Source: Treponema sp.
Lineage (GTDB): Bacteria; Spirochaetota; Spirochaetia; Treponematales; Breznakiellaceae
NCBI GenBank assembly: GCA_031275535.1
Contig: JAISOR010000015.1
Span: 1-5,939, forward strand
Length of the DNA: 5,939 bases
Direction of reading: 5' to 3'
This document shows positions 5,581 to 5,939 of this stretch, one piece after another. The notes under the pieces are model-generated. The model was not told the DNA's origin and made no database searches. It saw nothing but the letters and a program-made list of their open reading frames with translations. Made by a program: the position numbers and the translations under genes. How positions within the stretch are numbered: the first letter of the stretch is position 1; each line of letters opens with the position of its first letter.

Positions 5581-5939
5581 ATGGTTCAGCGCAAAATGCC
5601 CATCGGCATCCAGGACTTTGAGAAACTCCGTACCGGCGGCTACGTGTACGTGGACAAGACCGCCTACGTCTACCGGCTGGCCCAGGAGGGGAACCCCTAC
5701 TTTCTGGGCCGACCCCGGCGCTTCGGCAAGAGCCTGCTCCTCTCCACCATCAAGGCCTATTTCCAGGGGAAGCGGGAACTGTTCCAGGCCGCCGAAGGCC
5801 GGCCGGCCCTGGCCCTGGCGGACCTGGAACAGGACTGGCCCGAACACCCGGTCTTCCATATCGACCTTAATGTGGCAAACTATGACAGCCCCGCGGCCCT
5901 GGAATCGGCCCTGGATGCAAATCTCCGGCTTGCTGAAAG
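5581..5939 (+). CDS. N-terminal part of an AAA-ATPase-like / PD-(D/E)XK nuclease-family protein
   Basis: The first 119 residues of a gene that runs off the window. The order PIGIQDFEKLRTGGYVYVDKT (7-27), YFLGRPRRFGKSLLLST (40-56) and a later FHIDLN strand is the signature of the 'AAA-ATPase-like' domain family, whose full-length members (about 500-600 residues) usually end in a PD-(D/E)XK nuclease-like domain not visible here. GRPRRFGKS is a P-loop variant with 5 rather than 4 residues between the glycines. The cellular role of the family is not established; members often occur in many copies in gut anaerobe genomes. ATG 5581 is used because the family usually has few residues before PIGIQ; ATG 5596 (M6) is possible. 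No Shine-Dalgarno site is placed properly, as the GGCGG ahead is one base from the ATG. Confidence 0.88.
   Translation, partial: MVQRKMPIGIQDFEKLRTGGYVYVDKTAYVYRLAQEGNPYFLGRPRRFGKSLLLSTIKAYFQGKRELFQAAEGRPALALADLEQDWPEHPVFHIDLNVANYDSPAALESALDANLRLAE

Noticed and set aside
5476..5859. Minus-strand frame of 127 codons opposite the AAA-like gene
   Set aside because: The plus strand carries the family signature (VDKT, GRPRRFGKS); the opposite frame is a composition artefact.

Overview
The window looks like spirochaete DNA, most likely a GC-rich, gut-type Treponema. This is an inference from three things: a spirochaete-style lipoprotein signal, a PD-(D/E)XK-type 'AAA-ATPase-like' gene of a kind abundant in gut anaerobes, and GC-rich codon use. 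No rRNA or other marker gene is present to confirm it.

Layout. Bases 2-367 (+) hold the end of an unidentified protein: a Pro/Ala-rich linker, then a small beta-rich, possibly OB-like domain. Bases 368-675 are an intergenic stretch between convergent genes. It contains a 70-base nested hairpin (423-492) and copy A of a structured repeat (about 523-668). Three genes then run on the minus strand, in transcription order: an MFS permease (5087-3867), a serpin lipoprotein (3812-2496) and glutamine-dependent NAD+ synthetase nadE (2427-676). Gaps between them are 54 and 68 bases. The serpin has its own good sigma70-type promoter and Shine-Dalgarno site and is visibly more AT-rich in places, so the three need not be one operon. 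Bases 5088-5580 are a divergent intergenic region holding copy B of the repeat on the opposite strand (about 5364-5199). A truncated AAA-ATPase-like gene begins at 5581 (+) and runs off the end.

The most notable item is the repeat pair. Both copies fold into the same object: a GGGGT/ACCCC clamp, an AGG bulge on the 3' side, a 20-bp stem and a G/C-rich apical loop. The stems differ at 9 of 20 pairs, yet every changed pair still pairs. The copies also share a reading frame with the pattern KTxVGWR-(17/18)-RTPxxF-(6)-FxFK, and their one length difference in the core is exactly 3 bases. This suggests a dispersed family selected as a folded nucleic acid, as a small peptide, or both.

The genes have no obvious common pathway. 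NadE makes NAD+, the MFS protein probably imports a sugar-like solute, and the serpin is an envelope-anchored protease inhibitor that could face gut or host proteases. Three of the four visible starts lack a Shine-Dalgarno site and have -10-like hexamers 7 to 15 bases ahead, hinting at leaderless or near-leaderless transcripts.
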